Program-made: the position numbers and the translations under genes | The notes under the pieces: model-generated | What the model was told of the DNA's origin: nothing | The model's input: the letters and a program-made list of their open reading frames with translations, nothing else | The model's database searches: none | From: Dendrobium chrysotoxum | Lineage: Eukaryota; Streptophyta; Magnoliopsida; Asparagales; Orchidaceae | Length of the DNA: 64,000 nt | NCBI GenBank assembly: GCA_019925795.1 | Contig: CM034307.1 | Coordinates: forward strand, 38,527,201-38,591,200 | Direction: 5' to 3' | Shown here: positions 41,971-55,340 of the stretch, in pieces | Layout of the letters: the number at the start of each line of letters is the position of its first letter | Numbering within the stretch: the stretch's first letter is position 1

Positions 41971-44967
41971 TGAAAATTTGGCCCCGGCCTCCCCCACTAC
42001 TTTTTGGGGTAGTTTTAACGGAATTAAGTTTCAGGGTAAATTTTGGAAGGCAGATAGGTTAAAGATAAGACACTACCCAGAGATTTCACCCTCATTTTGT
42101 GTGGACTTTATGATCTGAGTTTTGGTTTCCTATAGGTATAAGCCCTTATAGTTAATTACCCCTCCTGATAATGAGAGAGAACTTTTGATTAAGGCTAGTC
42201 ATCAATCAAATACGTAGAGATATGTGTTATCTGGCATATAGTAGCAGCATGGGCTTAGAGGATGCGAGATTGAATATTTAAAATAAAAATTTCACCATCT
42301 TGCACTTAAAGTGGATGGTGGTGAAATGGATGATGGACCCGATCAAGATTCATGGTTCCGTTTTCCTAGGCCATCGTGGTCCCTGGTCTACTTAGTCAGA
42401 GGAGGTAGTCGACCCAACCTGAGAGAAGGATCCTTATTGGTAGCAATGGGTTGCGTCGTCCAAGGGTACCTTGTAGACATGGGGGGAATGTTTGTCTAAA
42501 GGGGTAAATTTAAATCTTCCTTAGCTAATAGAGGGCTTTGTGTCCTATCGACTATGTTCTATTGATTCATATATCAAGGATTTGATGCCATTAAGGAAAG
42601 TATTGGCTCTGGCCATAACCACTATCTCGTGGTGTCATTTGGCGGCAAAATCACTCGGTTAAGAGGGCCCCGGGTCATAATCATTTATCCTACAGTGCCA
42701 TTTGGCTATGAAACTGTCGGTTAGAGGACATGTACCATATCCTTACTAGTAGAAGATTATTTGAGAATGAATCATAATGATATTTTCGACTAGGCATTAG
42801 GTCTATGTGAGCTAAGGTTATTTTTAACTTATCCACCTCAGCAAACTATTATGAAGTGTGGATGAATTTTGCTTTAAGTGTTTAATGGTTACATTTTAAT
42901 TTTAAACATTTTTTTGGATTTTGGGATTATCTAGAGTTTGGAGTTTAGATTTTATGAGAGTTTGGGAGGAATTTGAAATATTTGAAATTAACCCCTCCGG
43001 TTGAGAGCTATATTCAATACGACCATCCTCTAGGTGTATGGGGTCATCTCCATTTATGGATTGAACCTTGTCGACTCTATCGAGCTGTCGACAGAGGATC
43101 AAATTTCGTAGGCTTTATACCTTTATAAGTGAATTCTCTTGATAATAGGCCTTGAAGGCCTAATATGAATGTATAAAATAAATATCTCGATTGACCTCAC
43201 GACCGTATATTTATTTAATGGTTTGAGCCATGTTGACTCCTACCTACTTGCATATAAGGATCGGGCTCGAACTTAAATTCACTTATTAACCTGCGCAATA
43301 TCCTTAGACATTATGTGTGTACCAATAACATGCCCGTTAGGGCCCATGTGGGTTTGTGATTGTACTTGTCCCCATTTTTGTGTACCTATGTGTATACATA
43401 TTACAGTGCATGTGCGCGGGGTAGGGGACATTTTTATAATAATTAAAGGATCTTCTTTGGCGACCCGTAGGTGTTTACGTTTACTGTATTTCTACCTACA
43501 TTTGCAGCACCTCGTAGGCATTTGTATTTGGTGTAATCATGAGTGATACATTGGACGTATAACGAGTCCTTTACAACAACTTGTAGAAGCCTATACTTGT
43601 TGTAGTCCTTCTACATGCACCAGTTGGCAAGTTGCTGCACTCCCTTGCAAGTTGCCATTTTCACTGTGTATATAATCCTCCTAGTTGCAATGGTTATGTT
43701 GGGTGAGAAATGAGTCTTCCATAGCAGCTCGTAATCATCTGCATCTACTGTGTATAATCTACTTTGATTTGTAGATAAACTGTTGCATCCATATCATAGA
43801 ATAATCACCTTTATTGTACATTAATCATCATTGACTATGAGTAGTTCAAGCTTTCTTTAGTATGATCTGCTATTGAGCTACTATCTTTTTCGCATGATTG
43901 GTACAAATGTCACAATCGATCATCATTGTTCCTGTATAGTTCATAATCTTTACTCATAACCTTGCTTGCAACTAAATGATATCTTCTCTCAAATGACCTA
44001 TTGCATTTATTGTAACTCTCTTATCCATGCTTGTAAAGAGCTCTTCATGAATTATCACATTAGCAAGAGTTCATCATGTTCATTATGCGTCGTTCCTCCT
44101 CATTTACAGGTGGACTACTGTGTGGATGATGAGCCCCCATATAATGACTTGTAGTTAATGAATTTACTTGCAAAGCTCCTTGCAAGCTAATCGACATTAG
44201 CTCTCATGATCTTCTTATCACTTGAAAGCAAGTTGAACATGTGAGTTCTTTGTCTTCAACACGATTTACAATATGCATGATGAGTTTGGCATTTATCATT
44301 TGTTTGATATCCACATTTCATCAAGCATGAAAACTTTCAACACTTGTGGGAGAAAGACTTTATAGTATTGGTTGTAGGGATATTGACATATTACCCACTT
44401 AGATCTTGCATGTAGATCGATTCGATTATCTCATTTTGAATTTATAGTATTGATGATCTGCTTCGTTCATCACATTTTGACTTTAAATTTTCTCAAGAAT
44501 TGATGTATTTTCTTTAGCTTTGATGTTGACCATGCACCGAATCCTATTATATTTATTGCACACCAATCTTATTCTTGTGGGAGACTAATTTGTTCATTTG
44601 TATATTAATCAACCTCAATGGCGAGGTAGTTATTTCTCTCATAATTCTCTTGCTTCACTTGTGAGCATACTACATTGATTGCGTATGACTGCTAGCAAGT
44701 CATCATATTCATTACATCCCTCTTATTGTCTGCATTCAGATGATTTGTTGGGTATGTTTTTGATTGTTCACTGCTTGTGTATGACTCATGTCACATGTCT
44801 TGAGTCTTTCATTATTTTTGAAGATAACTTGCACCTTGTGTAATGAATTCACTTGCTAGTGTTTTCACTTCAGTCAACATAACAACCCTTAATATCTTAT
44901 TGAGATCCTTCATTGTTGATTATACTAGTGTCATATTTTCCAATTGATCTTTGCTTATGGATAGCTC
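41971..44967 (+). repeat. 3-kb non-coding repeat family, copy C
   Basis: The most complete uninterrupted copy, about 3.0 kb. It aligns with copy B throughout, except for B's LINE fragment and extra 35-bp units. Homology ends at the same GGATAGCT as in B, after which the two diverge completely. Frames such as 42311-42499 and 43966-44154 are broken in B and are not genes. Confidence 0.75.
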
Positions 44968-47029
44968 ACATTTGTTACAATCAATTATAGGCAAATAATG
45001 CTGAAATCTATAAGTCTTTTATTTGAATATTGGCATTCACTTAATTGCATTCAAATGATTAAAATTATTACTTGGTTTTGGAATTTTCATTTTCATTCAA
45101 GCATTTATTAAATTGAAATTTAATTTCTTGTAGTTTAATGCAAGTTCCAATTTAGCTCAAGTGTTATTTAAGTCCTATGTCATCCTTTGAGTTCAAATTT
45201 TATTCAAATAAGGTCCCTTGTATGTCCAAAGTTTGTTCGAACTAGGTCCCTCATCCACTAAAAAATTCGGCAGCCTCCCGTCGTCTCCCCTGTTTAGGGG
45301 AAACTACAGGAAACTGAGCCTCTCGCCATGCTAGAGAAAAGTATGTACGGTAGGTGTTTGGTGACACTGTGGCCAAAAGGTCTTCAATCCCACCACGCCA
45401 AAGAAAGGAATGTATGGGTCCTCGGGCACCTATTTCAAAAATGCAATTTTATATTTTGTCCCTGCTACACTAGAGAAAAGCGTGTACGGGTTTTACCCGT
45501 CTCGTCGTAGGCGTCGCACAAGGTTCCCATCCCACCTCGCTAAAGAAAAGCATGTATGGGCGGTTTTTGGGCTTGGCACAAATGTCGAATGTGAGATTTT
45601 GAGTTGAGGAGGTTATACCTTCGTGGAGAGGCGGCGACGACGATGCATAAAACTTTTTTTTTAGTTTCCTTCCTTTTTTTATTTCTTTTCTCCCATTTTT
45701 TTTACTTCTTCTCTTTCTTTTTCTTCTTTTTTTTTGAATATTTCCTTACTTTATTTTTTGAAACTTTTTTTTCAAAACTCCAGATGTGCCATAACTGTAT
45801 CCTCAAACGTGAAATTATTAGCTAAAACTTGGGTGACAACTCAATAGACTTATGGTAATTTCACAGTACTACTTACAAAGCTAAATAATAAAGAGGGCAA
45901 ATCAAATAACTCAAAGCATAGGTTATCATGCTTTGAATTATTGTTGCATTTTATAATACTTATAAATTATGATTTTAAAAAAAAACTTTGCCATGCATTC
46001 CTGGCAAGTGGAAATATTTTAGTTTTTTTAAACACAAATGACTTCATTGAATGAGCTAAGCCATATTGATGAAATCTCAGCAAACTTTCTTGATTCCAAC
46101 CTAGTGTGTGCACACATAAAGAGGAAAACTTGATTTTTTTTAATAACAAAAAAATGTACTTCCTTCAATTCCATTGGTGGAATTCAATTGTTCAGATGCA
46201 TTTGAAATAGGAAATCAATGAATGCAACGTGCCAAAAAAGAAGCAGGAAGTAATTGAGTGGGACTTCATTTTAGTGTTGCATGTAATAGGCTCCACTCCA
46301 CTTCTCTTTTCAAGTTAAAAAAAAAACTTTTGATTCTAGCTAGAGATGATACGAACAAAATATCCATCAGGCAATATGCAGAAGGCAAAAGATAAAGTGA
46401 AATCTCGGGGCATGAGAAAGAATCCAAAGTAACTTGTTTTTAAAAAGAAATGTATGTGATGAATGGTTTGCAACCCACGTGAGGTTGATTTAGTCGGCAA
46501 AGCGAATTTTTTGTTGTCGTCAGAGACGTTTGGACGTGGAGGTGCCAGACTGGTTGGAGGTTGACATTGGCTGCTTCAGGAAACTAGCAGGCTAACGTGG
46601 AGAGCTTAGTCAGCTTAAGAATCAGCCAAGAGCTGGATAGACGTGCGTGTAGTTGACGATCGATAGGGTGGAGGAAACACAGCAGGTGGTGGGATGTCTA
46701 GGAGGGATTTTGAACTTCTGTTGGCGTCGGACATCTCTTGCAAAGTGGGGGAGGCAGATTGAAGAGGCCTTCAACTTGCCGAGACCTTCTTGTATGGAGT
46801 AAGATTAAAAAAATGCTCTTATCTCTTCTTAATTAAAACGATGAGCAGGAGTCGGAGCTAGCTGCCGCGAGGATTGATTGATTGACGAAACAAGGTAACA
46901 TCAATGGCATTTAATTTTTGATTTGATCTATTTTCCAATTTGGCCTTTGCTTCTTTGTTAAAATTATGTAAATTAATTTCTATATTAATGTTTCATCATT
47001 TAGACATTAATTCACTAGGATAACGATAT
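44968..47029. other. Unassigned DNA with short diverged repeats
   Basis: No gene is supported. The left part holds a four-fold motif at 45325-45565. A T-rich tract follows at about 45650-45775. The stretch 46480-46800 is GC-richer and could be an exon or untranslated region, but no frame longer than 60 codons with a recognisable domain was found. Confidence 0.35.
45325..45565. repeat. Four diverged copies of a 25-bp motif about 71 bp apart
   Basis: A motif of the form CACGCxAAAGAAAAGxATGTA followed by CGGG appears at about 45326, 45397, 45467 and 45536, i.e. at a period near 70-71 bp; the DNA between differs. An old tandem repeat is the simplest reading. Confidence 0.5.
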
Positions 47030-47164
47030 CCCAATCAGTCCGAAAATAGACTTGATTTATGATATTTCTCGGGATACATGTAATTTTCTCGATTTACATG
47101 CCAATCATCCCGTTTTACATGTTGAATTTACTGAAAATCAAAATTAGATAAATTAATAGGAGAT

Positions 47165-47960
47165 TTAGGGTATTGCCGACGTTCCAATTGTAATAATGCA
47201 GTCCGTTTCACGATCGGATGTCATTTCATCATTCTCGAGGCTAATTTCCCTAAAAATGCGTGTTATTATATTCGAATTGCCTCAGGATTCATGCGACCAC
47301 ATCGAAATATCTAAATTGATTAAATAAGATATATATTTTAATGTCGATGACGTTTTGGTTGCAATGATGTAGTATGTTTCACGATTAGACGTCATGTCAT
47401 CTCTGTAGAGGCTAATTTTCTCGATATACGTATTATTATATTTAAATCGCCTCAGGATTCATGTCACCACCTCGAACAATCTAAATTGATTAAATAAAAT
47501 CTATATTTTTTATTTTGATGATGTTTTGAATGCAATGACGTAGTCTGTTTCCTGATCAGACGTCATGTTGTCTCTGTAGAGGCTAATTTCCCTGATATGC
47601 ACATCATTGTATTTGAATTGCCTAGAGATTCATACCACCACCTTGGATGATTCAAATTAATTAAATAAAATGCATATTTTTTATGTCGATGATGTTCCGT
47701 ATGCAACGAAGCAGTCCATTTCCTGATCGGACATCATGTCGTCTCTATAGAGGCTAATTTCCCCGATATACGTGTCTTTGCATTACATTGAGATTACCTC
47801 GAGATACATATCAACCTCCTCGTATGTCTTTGATTTGATCAAAATGAATGTCATCCTTAGGTATTCATAAGCATTTGGGAAGTTCCGGACGCAATGACAA
47901 AATCTGTTTGTCGATTCGACATCATTTGATCAGCGTTGCGCTTTAATTTTGGGTGTCGGT
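47165..47960. repeat. 171-bp tandem array, four to five diverged units
   Basis: The marker GTCCGTTTCACGATCGGA and its variants lie at 47201, 47372, 47543 and 47714, exactly 171 bp apart, and a weaker one at 47902 (188 bp). Each unit also has a GTAGAGGCTAATTT block and a TTGATTAAATAA block. The left flank (47030-47160) may hold a more diverged unit. Non-coding. Because only a few units are present, it is more likely part of a larger element than a chromosomal satellite. Confidence 0.85.
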
Positions 47961-48159
47961 CTTCTCTTTTGACTGATCTCATCCGATTGGACTACGAGGG
48001 GCCTCAACCAAGCAGAATTTAACATTCTGATAGCAACGCCTTTGTCCGTTTGGCATTCGGCGGTCATTTAACCCTTTAAGTGGTGCATCGTGCCAACCCG
48101 CGCGCTGCTTAATTCGTCATTTTCATCTTTTTTTTCGTATAATTTGAGTTGTAGGGGTA

Positions 48160-48163
<4 letters not shown>

Positions 48164-48251
<88 letters not shown>
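48164..48251. repeat. TA microsatellite (about 87 bp)
   Basis: An uninterrupted AT/TA run, the longest in the window. Confidence 0.95.
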
Positions 48252-48253
<2 letters not shown>

Positions 48254-48770
48254 AATAGAGCTCTATTATTTAATGGATATAGTCAGTTGAATTTAGTGAT
48301 ATTGATGCTTCATGCTTATATGATATTTAAGGGACATACTAGAATACAAATCTTCTTACATTGATTGTGAACAAATTTATGTATGTATCTATGTTTATAT
48401 TTATGTATGTGAGTATAAAGATAACTTTTTAACTTTTTATATATAAAGATAAAAATTATCTTACACTCACATGTAAAATATATATATATATATGCTTGAT
48501 GATTATTGTGGTATCCTATTAATTTTTATTTCTAGCTAGCTTGGCTAATGAAGTTGATAATCAAAATGATGATTCAATTGGTGCTAACCTTCTAGTTCTA
48601 TAGTTAAATCATTTTAAGGATACATTGTTATATTATATTTCCATTGATGAGCTTTTCTTTGAGATCTTACTTGAAAGTAATAAACTGTAAGGATGCCCAA
48701 CTTTTAGTGGCTTACAAACTCAATTGCCATTATTAATATTGTTTTGTCTAAGAGCGCATAACTGCAACAA
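48252..48770. other. Unassigned AT-rich DNA
   Basis: Nothing recognisable; ends where the E3 LTR begins. Confidence 0.4.
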
Positions 48771-48964
48771 CCTGATAATAATGAAAATCATTTTAAAATG
48801 AAAATACGAAAATTCTAAAATTTTTTAAATGGAGTGATGTGGCACTAGGTATTCTGGCACTCCGACTCCCTTGTCTCGGGATAATTCAAAAATTCTTCAA
48901 CGTGGTGGCGCCATAAACTGACATGCAGCACTACGATGTTTGAGCATTGTGGGGCTAGGACACA

Positions 48965-49033
<69 letters not shown>

Positions 49034-49980
49034 CCTAAATCTAAAGCACTAAGCCATTCCTACCCCTTCATTCATGTGGCTTGCCATGGAAGAAGAGAGA
49101 GAAAAGGAGAGGAAGAGGAGAGGGGAAAGATAAAGAAAGCTGAGTTTTGGTCATTTCCATCTGTTGCTTCAGTTGAAAAAAATATTTTTATCATATTAAG
49201 TAACCTAAAACCTACTTCTATTTTTCAATAACTTTCTATCCACTAATTTAATTTCCCCCAAATTGGATAAAAATACATTTCTCCTAATTTATCGTATTTT
49301 CTTCATGTAACTTTTTGTATATGACATATATGATTTATTTGAACATTTTGACTATAATATTATTAAAATTTACTAGGTAAAATAAAAGTAATAATTTTTT
49401 AAAGCTATAAGAAAATATACAAATTTTCTTGTATTTTATAGATTCTTGTATTTCATATTATATTTCATATATTAAAGAAAGATTGATACCATTGATTCAA
49501 GATAAAGCTGACATTTGCATGTAAGCAATGGAGGATGATTGCTAATATTATAATTAATACGGGATGGCTCTTAAAATATAATACTCTTCCCAAGAGGGTG
49601 GGCCAATGGACTTTCTTAAAATAAATAATTTATGGTGTGATCTTGGTTGTAGCCTATAACCGATGGGTGAATTATGCCGAAAGATAGAGAGTGACAACTC
49701 TCTATAGATTATTAAAATCCACATGTAATAATAATTAATTTATTTAAAAAATGATAAGTGTGATGAATATGACTGATGACCAACTGAGAAATAATTGGGG
49801 TTAAAGATATTGAAAATATCACATTAAAATTTGATGACATGCCTTACTAAACTATATGATATTATAGTATATAATTTATTCGTACATTTCTTATTCATAG
49901 TCATGCATTTACAGTTTCATGGATTTATTGATTATAGACAACTATATCAGGCATATGTTAACACTACTACTATATAATAT
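48771..49980 (+). repeat. 5' LTR of E3 (truncated)
   Basis: Aligns with 7279 onward and 51487 onward. It contains a TA run at 48969-49030 at the same relative position as the runs in the other LTRs. The LTR end, primer-binding site and start of the internal region are deleted. Confidence 0.65.
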
Positions 49981-50199
49981 ACTGATCATGAAAGAGAATT
50001 TTATCAATGGATGGATGGACCTTACTAGTTTGGATATACATAATAGACAAAGTGCAACAATACTTCCAATAAGTTTTGATAATTTGATACATCTTGCCAA
50101 TGTGCTTGGACCAAGTAATGAGTGATCCATAGAGTGAACAAACTTTACATAAGGAATCAGAAGAAGATAGACATCTATAGATATTTCATAAATTGAAGT

Positions 50200-50945
50200 C
50201 ATCATTATTTTAGGGAGTTGTAGAACCTCAGACAGTAGAAGATTGGTTATTATGGATAGAGAAAACATTTGATAGTATATAGTGTCCAAAGAATAGAAAA
50301 GTGCTATTAGTAGTGTTTTTGTTTGAATGATAAGCTAGGAGATGGAGGATATGATAGCAACGAGAGAAGCTTTAGGGAAAGATGAATGTAGAAAAAACTT
50401 GGGTAGAGTTTATTGCTATTTTTAGAGGCTAGTTTGTACCTCCATCAGCTCGATAGTAAATGTAAGAGGTTTATGAGATTGGAGCAGTGAGAAAAAATAG
50501 TGATGCAGTACAAAGTTGAATTTACTGCACTAGTAAGATATGCTCCACAATTGATTTGTACAACAAAAGAAAAATGCTACATATACTTTTAGAAGACTAT
50601 GAGATGAATTGAGACATCCACTACTACCATTAAGAATTTAAGAGTTTTCAAAATTTGTTGAGAGAGCATGACTCGTGGAAAATGACTTAGCTATACCACT
50701 ATTTAGATAGAATATGAGTAGGAAATAATTGGGAGATGATATAACCAGGAGTGATAGTAGTGAAAACATATGTAAATCTTTAGACAATGAGAAATAATTT
50801 GAGACATGTATGGGAAGTACAATAGAGTGTGCTCGATGTGGAAAGAGACATACTAAAAAATATTTTCTGATAATTGAGCATTATTTTAGATGTGGATTAC
50901 GAGGACACTGAATAATTGATTGTCCATTACAGTGATTGGGAGCAG
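50200..50945 (+). pseudogene. Ty3/gypsy-type gag pseudogene (E3)
   Basis: Reads VVEPQTVEDWLLWIEKTFDS, then CPKNRKVLLVVFLFE, the plant Retrotrans_gag core. Downstream, CARCGKRHTKKYF (about 50830-50870) and YFRCGLRGH then DCP (about 50882-50925) give two zinc-knuckle-like motifs, the second nearly complete CCHC. Many stops interrupt it. Parallel to 5990-6735 in E1. Confidence 0.7.
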
Positions 50946-51486
50946 GATTTATATTTAGAGAGGAGAAGGCCAAGCAGGGCTATAAATAGAGGATTATTGG
51001 ATCTATAGGATACAATGAAGGGTCCATGAGGAGGTTATTGAAGGTCAACGAGAACCCACATAGTCTGTTATGCCATCATTAATAACATTACGACCCAGAG
51101 TTTACAGTTTGATTTAGTAAAGTGAGAGCGCTACACCTATAGGATCCACTGATAATTTTTTTAATCCTATGTACTAAATTTTCAGTGATTAAACTTACAT
51201 GCATGTTAAATAATATATGATTTGATTAACATGCATAAGTGTGTGATTGAACTTATGATTAATTGAATGTAATGAATGATAAGTCAATGATTAATACTAT
51301 TTTAGGTTTTTGAGAATTTGTTAAATTTAATTTTATTAATTTTGAATCATGTTGCTTTGTTTTAAAATGGATTGATTATTTTGGCAAATTATGAATTGAG
51401 TTTATTTTCATCGATTCATTTTATTTATTTTTATTGTGAAAATGTCGAGAGTGACATTTTTTTCCAAGGTGGATAAATTATAACAA

Positions 51487-51708
51487 TGTGATAATTATGA
51501 AAATTATTTAAAAATGAAAATATTGAAAATTCTAAAATTTTTTAAACGGAGCATTACGGAGCTGGGTATTTTAGCTCTCTGACACCTTAGTCTCAGGATG
51601 AAAATAATTTCGCACGGTGGAACCAAGATTCTAACATGGCAACGCCATGAACCAACGTGCAGCGTTGTGGCACTATGATGTTTGAGCACCATAGTACTTG
51701 GCCATAAG

Positions 51709-51749
<41 letters not shown>

Positions 51750-52680
51750 CCTAAACCTAACACACTAAGCCATTCCTCCCCCTCCCATTGACGTTTCTTG
51801 TCGTGGAAGATGTGAGGGAAAGGGAGAGGAAGATGAGAGAGGAAAGAGAAAAAGTTGATTTTGGTCATTTTTTATGTGTTGCTTTAGTTGAGAAAAGTCT
51901 TCTGATCATACTAGGTAACCTAAAATTTACTTTTGTTTTTAATGATTTCATATATACTGATTTAGTATCCCCCAAGTAGAACAAATTAAACTATATTTTC
52001 TCCTAATTTACTGCACTTTTAACGTGTAACTTTTTATATATGATAGATATGAATAATATGGACATTTTGATTATAATATTATTAAGTTTTACCAAGTAAA
52101 ATGAAACTTATGATTTTATAAAGCTATAGGCAAATATATAAAATTTTCTTTATTTTATATATTCATCCATTTTATGTTGCATTTCATACATGAAAGAATG
52201 ACTGATACCATTGATTCAAGATAAAGGTGGTCTTTGTATCTAAGAAAGGGAGGTTGGCTGTTAACATTACAATTAACATGGGATGGCTCTTAAATCATAA
52301 CACCCTATGTAGAAGAGTGGACTGCTTAGATTTCCTTAAAAGAAAATGTTTCTGGTGTGATCCTAGTTGTAACCTATAGCTAAGGATTGAATTGCATCGA
52401 CAAGTAAAGAGTGATAACTCTTTATAGATTATTGAAACATAACATTAATGCTGGATGACCTGCCTTGCTGAGCTATATTATATTTGTAGTATATAAATGA
52501 TTCATGTATTTTTTATTTATGTTCATGCTTATATAGTTTCATGGTTTTATTGATTATAGATGGCTATACCAAGCCTATGTCAAAACTACTCATATATAGC
52601 ATATTGCTATAAGTCATACATGTTCATGATTCACCTCATTGATAGACTAATAATATTGAATGATTAAAGTATTGATTGGT
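51487..52680 (+). repeat. 3' LTR of E3 (truncated)
   Basis: Starts TGTGATAATTATG exactly as the E1 3' LTR. The stretch CACTAAGCC at 51768 is an empty site for the E1 MITE. A TA run lies at 51710-51747. Homology stops near 52680, where the F2 repeat begins. Confidence 0.7.
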
Positions 52681-52684
52681 TGAG

Positions 52685-53530
52685 AAAGTTGCTAGAATTA
52701 GATTTTTCTAGATTAAGTTATGAATTTTTTTAAATTTTGATTAAAATTTGAACTACATTTGACCAAAATATTGACTTTTTGACTTTGACTTATTTTCAAT
52801 GGTTTTACATTTTTAATAAATATTAGACCCTAAGTGAAGTCTACTGCCTTTGAGTTTGCTAAATTTGAATTTTTTTGGAATTAGTTATAAATTTTTGAAA
52901 TTTGAGTATTCAATTGAAATTTTAACTGATTAACTGAAAGGGGTTTTAATGGTTTTGATCCAAATTGATTACAAACTGCTTGAAATCACTCCCAATAGTC
53001 AGGAATGACCCATGAGAGTGTTATCAAGTGTTTATGAATTTTTTTGAATTTTTAAATATTTTTAATTAATTAAATTAATAAAATATTAATTTTTTAAAAA
53101 AATTAAATTAAGCTACAAACTGATGTCCACCCGAAGGAAATTTAATTTTCTTGAGTTAAGGGTTTAATTTTGGTCAATTTGATATATTATTTGCATTTTT
53201 TAAATTTAATTTAAATTTATTATAATTTTTAGAATTTTCAAGCTTAATTAATGAGTAAAATTTGAGTTAATTAAATTAATGAAAGTTTGCCCTAGGGTAG
53301 GAGATGTCACTAGGTTTAAGTGTTTTGAATTTCATCCCTATTAGATGCATATTTAATTTTTTTAGAATTTTCCTAAATTTTTAAAACATGTCCTTAATTA
53401 TTGTCCTTAGGTGTCACTAAGTCATGTAGATTTAAAATCAATATTCTCTAACCCTTAACATAAGCAAAGTGCACCACATCGCATCAATCAAGAAACCTAG
53501 AACTAGGTGCATGTGCATTCCTAAAAATAA
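52685..53530 (-). repeat. AT-rich repeat F2 (inverted partner of F1)
   Basis: Reverse complement of 1490-2350 with divergence. It includes the TTGACTTTTTGACTTTGACTT block near 52770 and the CTAGAACTAGGTGCAT block near 53502. It directly abuts the truncated E3 LTR. Confidence 0.55.
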
Positions 53531-54899
53531 AAAACATAAAGAATAAATTAGATAATTACAAATTTAATGAGTGAGCAATTAGGACATAATTGCTCACTAT
53601 TCACTTCCTAACAAATCCATTCAAGCAAGCTAATTCTCTATTCAAAATTTTAGAAACTATCTAAATGCATTCAAATGGAATTGAAAAGCTTAATCAAAAT
53701 AGATTATAAAAATAAATTAAATGTTGAACATAACCCTAATTTTTTTATAAATTGAAAATAATATTAAAATTAAGTTTAAATAATTCTAGAAAAATCACTG
53801 GAGATTAAAGATATGCTAAATAATTTTCCTCAAAATTTAAAATTATTTGGATTTATAATTAATAAAATATTAATTAAAAACTAAATAATAATATTTAAAA
53901 TTATTTAAAATATATAAAATATTATTTTATATAAAATATTTTAAATAATTTTTATTTTAAATAAAAACACTTAAAAGTCTAAGCAAAATGATATATTGAA
54001 CTTAATTATTTGAAAAATATTTAAATTTTAATGATTTTTAGAAAATTCAATTAATTAAATGCATTTAAATCAAGTAAATCATTTAATATTTAAAATGGCG
54101 GTGCCGGTGCCGGCGGGGGGATGCATGGCGCGTTCTTATTCGAGGATTCAAAACATGCGCTAATCATTACCGGCATCAATATTAAATATTAATGATTGCA
54201 CCATCAGCAATCATTGGAATTTAAAATGGGCGACAGTGAGGTTTACGTGATTTAACTTATCCGCATCAGTGCCACACAGACAATATTGGATCGAGCACAG
54301 TTTAGAATCAATAGTGGAGATTACACTGTACGAGGATTTGAAACGATAGAAGCATACATGTAGTTGGTTTAGATGGTGGAACAGCAAGATTCGAACTGTT
54401 GATCAAGAAATCAACAGCTCAAATTTTGCCCATGCGCATGGACTACCGTTTACGATCTAAAAATGAATAAATACTTCATTCTCTCAATCTAGCTAACCAA
54501 ATTAAGTGAAATTTTAGAAATATTCTAGATGTGAAAGGCAATTATGGGGAAGTGATTTTATTGTCTAAAATGAGCTTAATCAAAAGCTATTTAACCTTAA
54601 GTGTCTTAGGATTGGGTTTCATTTTTACCATGATTTAGTGGACGGTTTGGACCGTTTAGAGTATGGCTGAATTTGTTGACTGTCTACATTCATCTTCCTT
54701 GAAAACCGCAGTCTAAAACACAGTAGATTGGGAGTTCTTTGAGTTGGATGGATTAGTTGCTAGGGTGGCCAGAGGATCATCGTCGGTGGGCTTTTAACGA
54801 CTAGATTCGACTAGGGATATATGAAGGAAGATGTGGGGAGCTCAAACATAACAGGAGTCAGCTGAGAGATCTTGAGTGTAGTTAAAAGTACAATAAAGG
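53531..54899. other. Unassigned DNA
   Basis: The left part is extremely AT-rich. A short GC-rich patch lies at 54097-54135. A tRNA-like hairpin near 54373-54440 was considered and rejected. No gene found. Confidence 0.4.
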
Positions 54900-55340
54900 A
54901 TGTTAAACCTTAGTGAACTATCCATAGGCACACTAATACAGAAACAATACTATCACTTAATGCAGAATCTAATAAACTTTTCAAAAGTTATAATAACGGT
55001 GATAATAATTTGATCAACACAAAGTAATATCAACCATATATTTTCACCAAGAAATTATCATATAATTAAATCTATCATGCAAACTTAGCAAATTAAAAGG
55101 AACAAAAAAGTAAATTGTAGTAAAATAAAAAATCAGAAAGAACACACCAGAATTTTATAGTGGTTCTGTCAAATAATGGCCTACATCCACTCTCCGAAGT
55201 CCTCCTCTTTAGTTATTGCACTAAACCTTTAGTGACACTCCTTTAGTCCCCACAACTAGGCAGAGAAGCCCTTACAAAATCTTTTGCACAAACCCGGTGC
55301 AACGGAGGACCTGGAATTCTTTTTCATCCTTATAATGAAG

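Larger units (their letters stand above)
48771..52680 (+). mobile_element. Ty3/gypsy-type gag-only LTR element, copy E3
   Basis: Structure: first 1.2 kb of the 5' LTR (48771-49980), then a jump into the internal region at about 49983, matching E1 5769. Next come gag (about 50200-50945), the same post-gag segment as E1, a purine-rich tract before 51487, and the first 1.2 kb of the 3' LTR to about 52680. As in E1, no pol genes lie between gag and the 3' LTR. Both LTRs are truncated at their 3' parts. Confidence 0.7.

Noticed and set aside
42311..42499. 62-codon frame in copy C as a possible gene
   Set aside because: The corresponding sequence in copy B (from about 28312) is frameshifted and the repeat family is otherwise non-coding.
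47165..47960. Centromeric satellite, because of the 171-bp unit
   Set aside because: The length match to primate alpha satellite is coincidence; there are only four to five diverged units and no sequence relation.
54373..54440. tRNA-like sequence on the minus strand (GTTCGAATCTTGCTGTTCC with an upstream 8-bp hairpin)
   Set aside because: The T-loop-like box is good, but there is no complementary 5' acceptor strand and no convincing D-arm, and the hairpin loop is not a seven-base anticodon loop. It might be a trace of a tRNA-derived SINE, but that is too weak to annotate.
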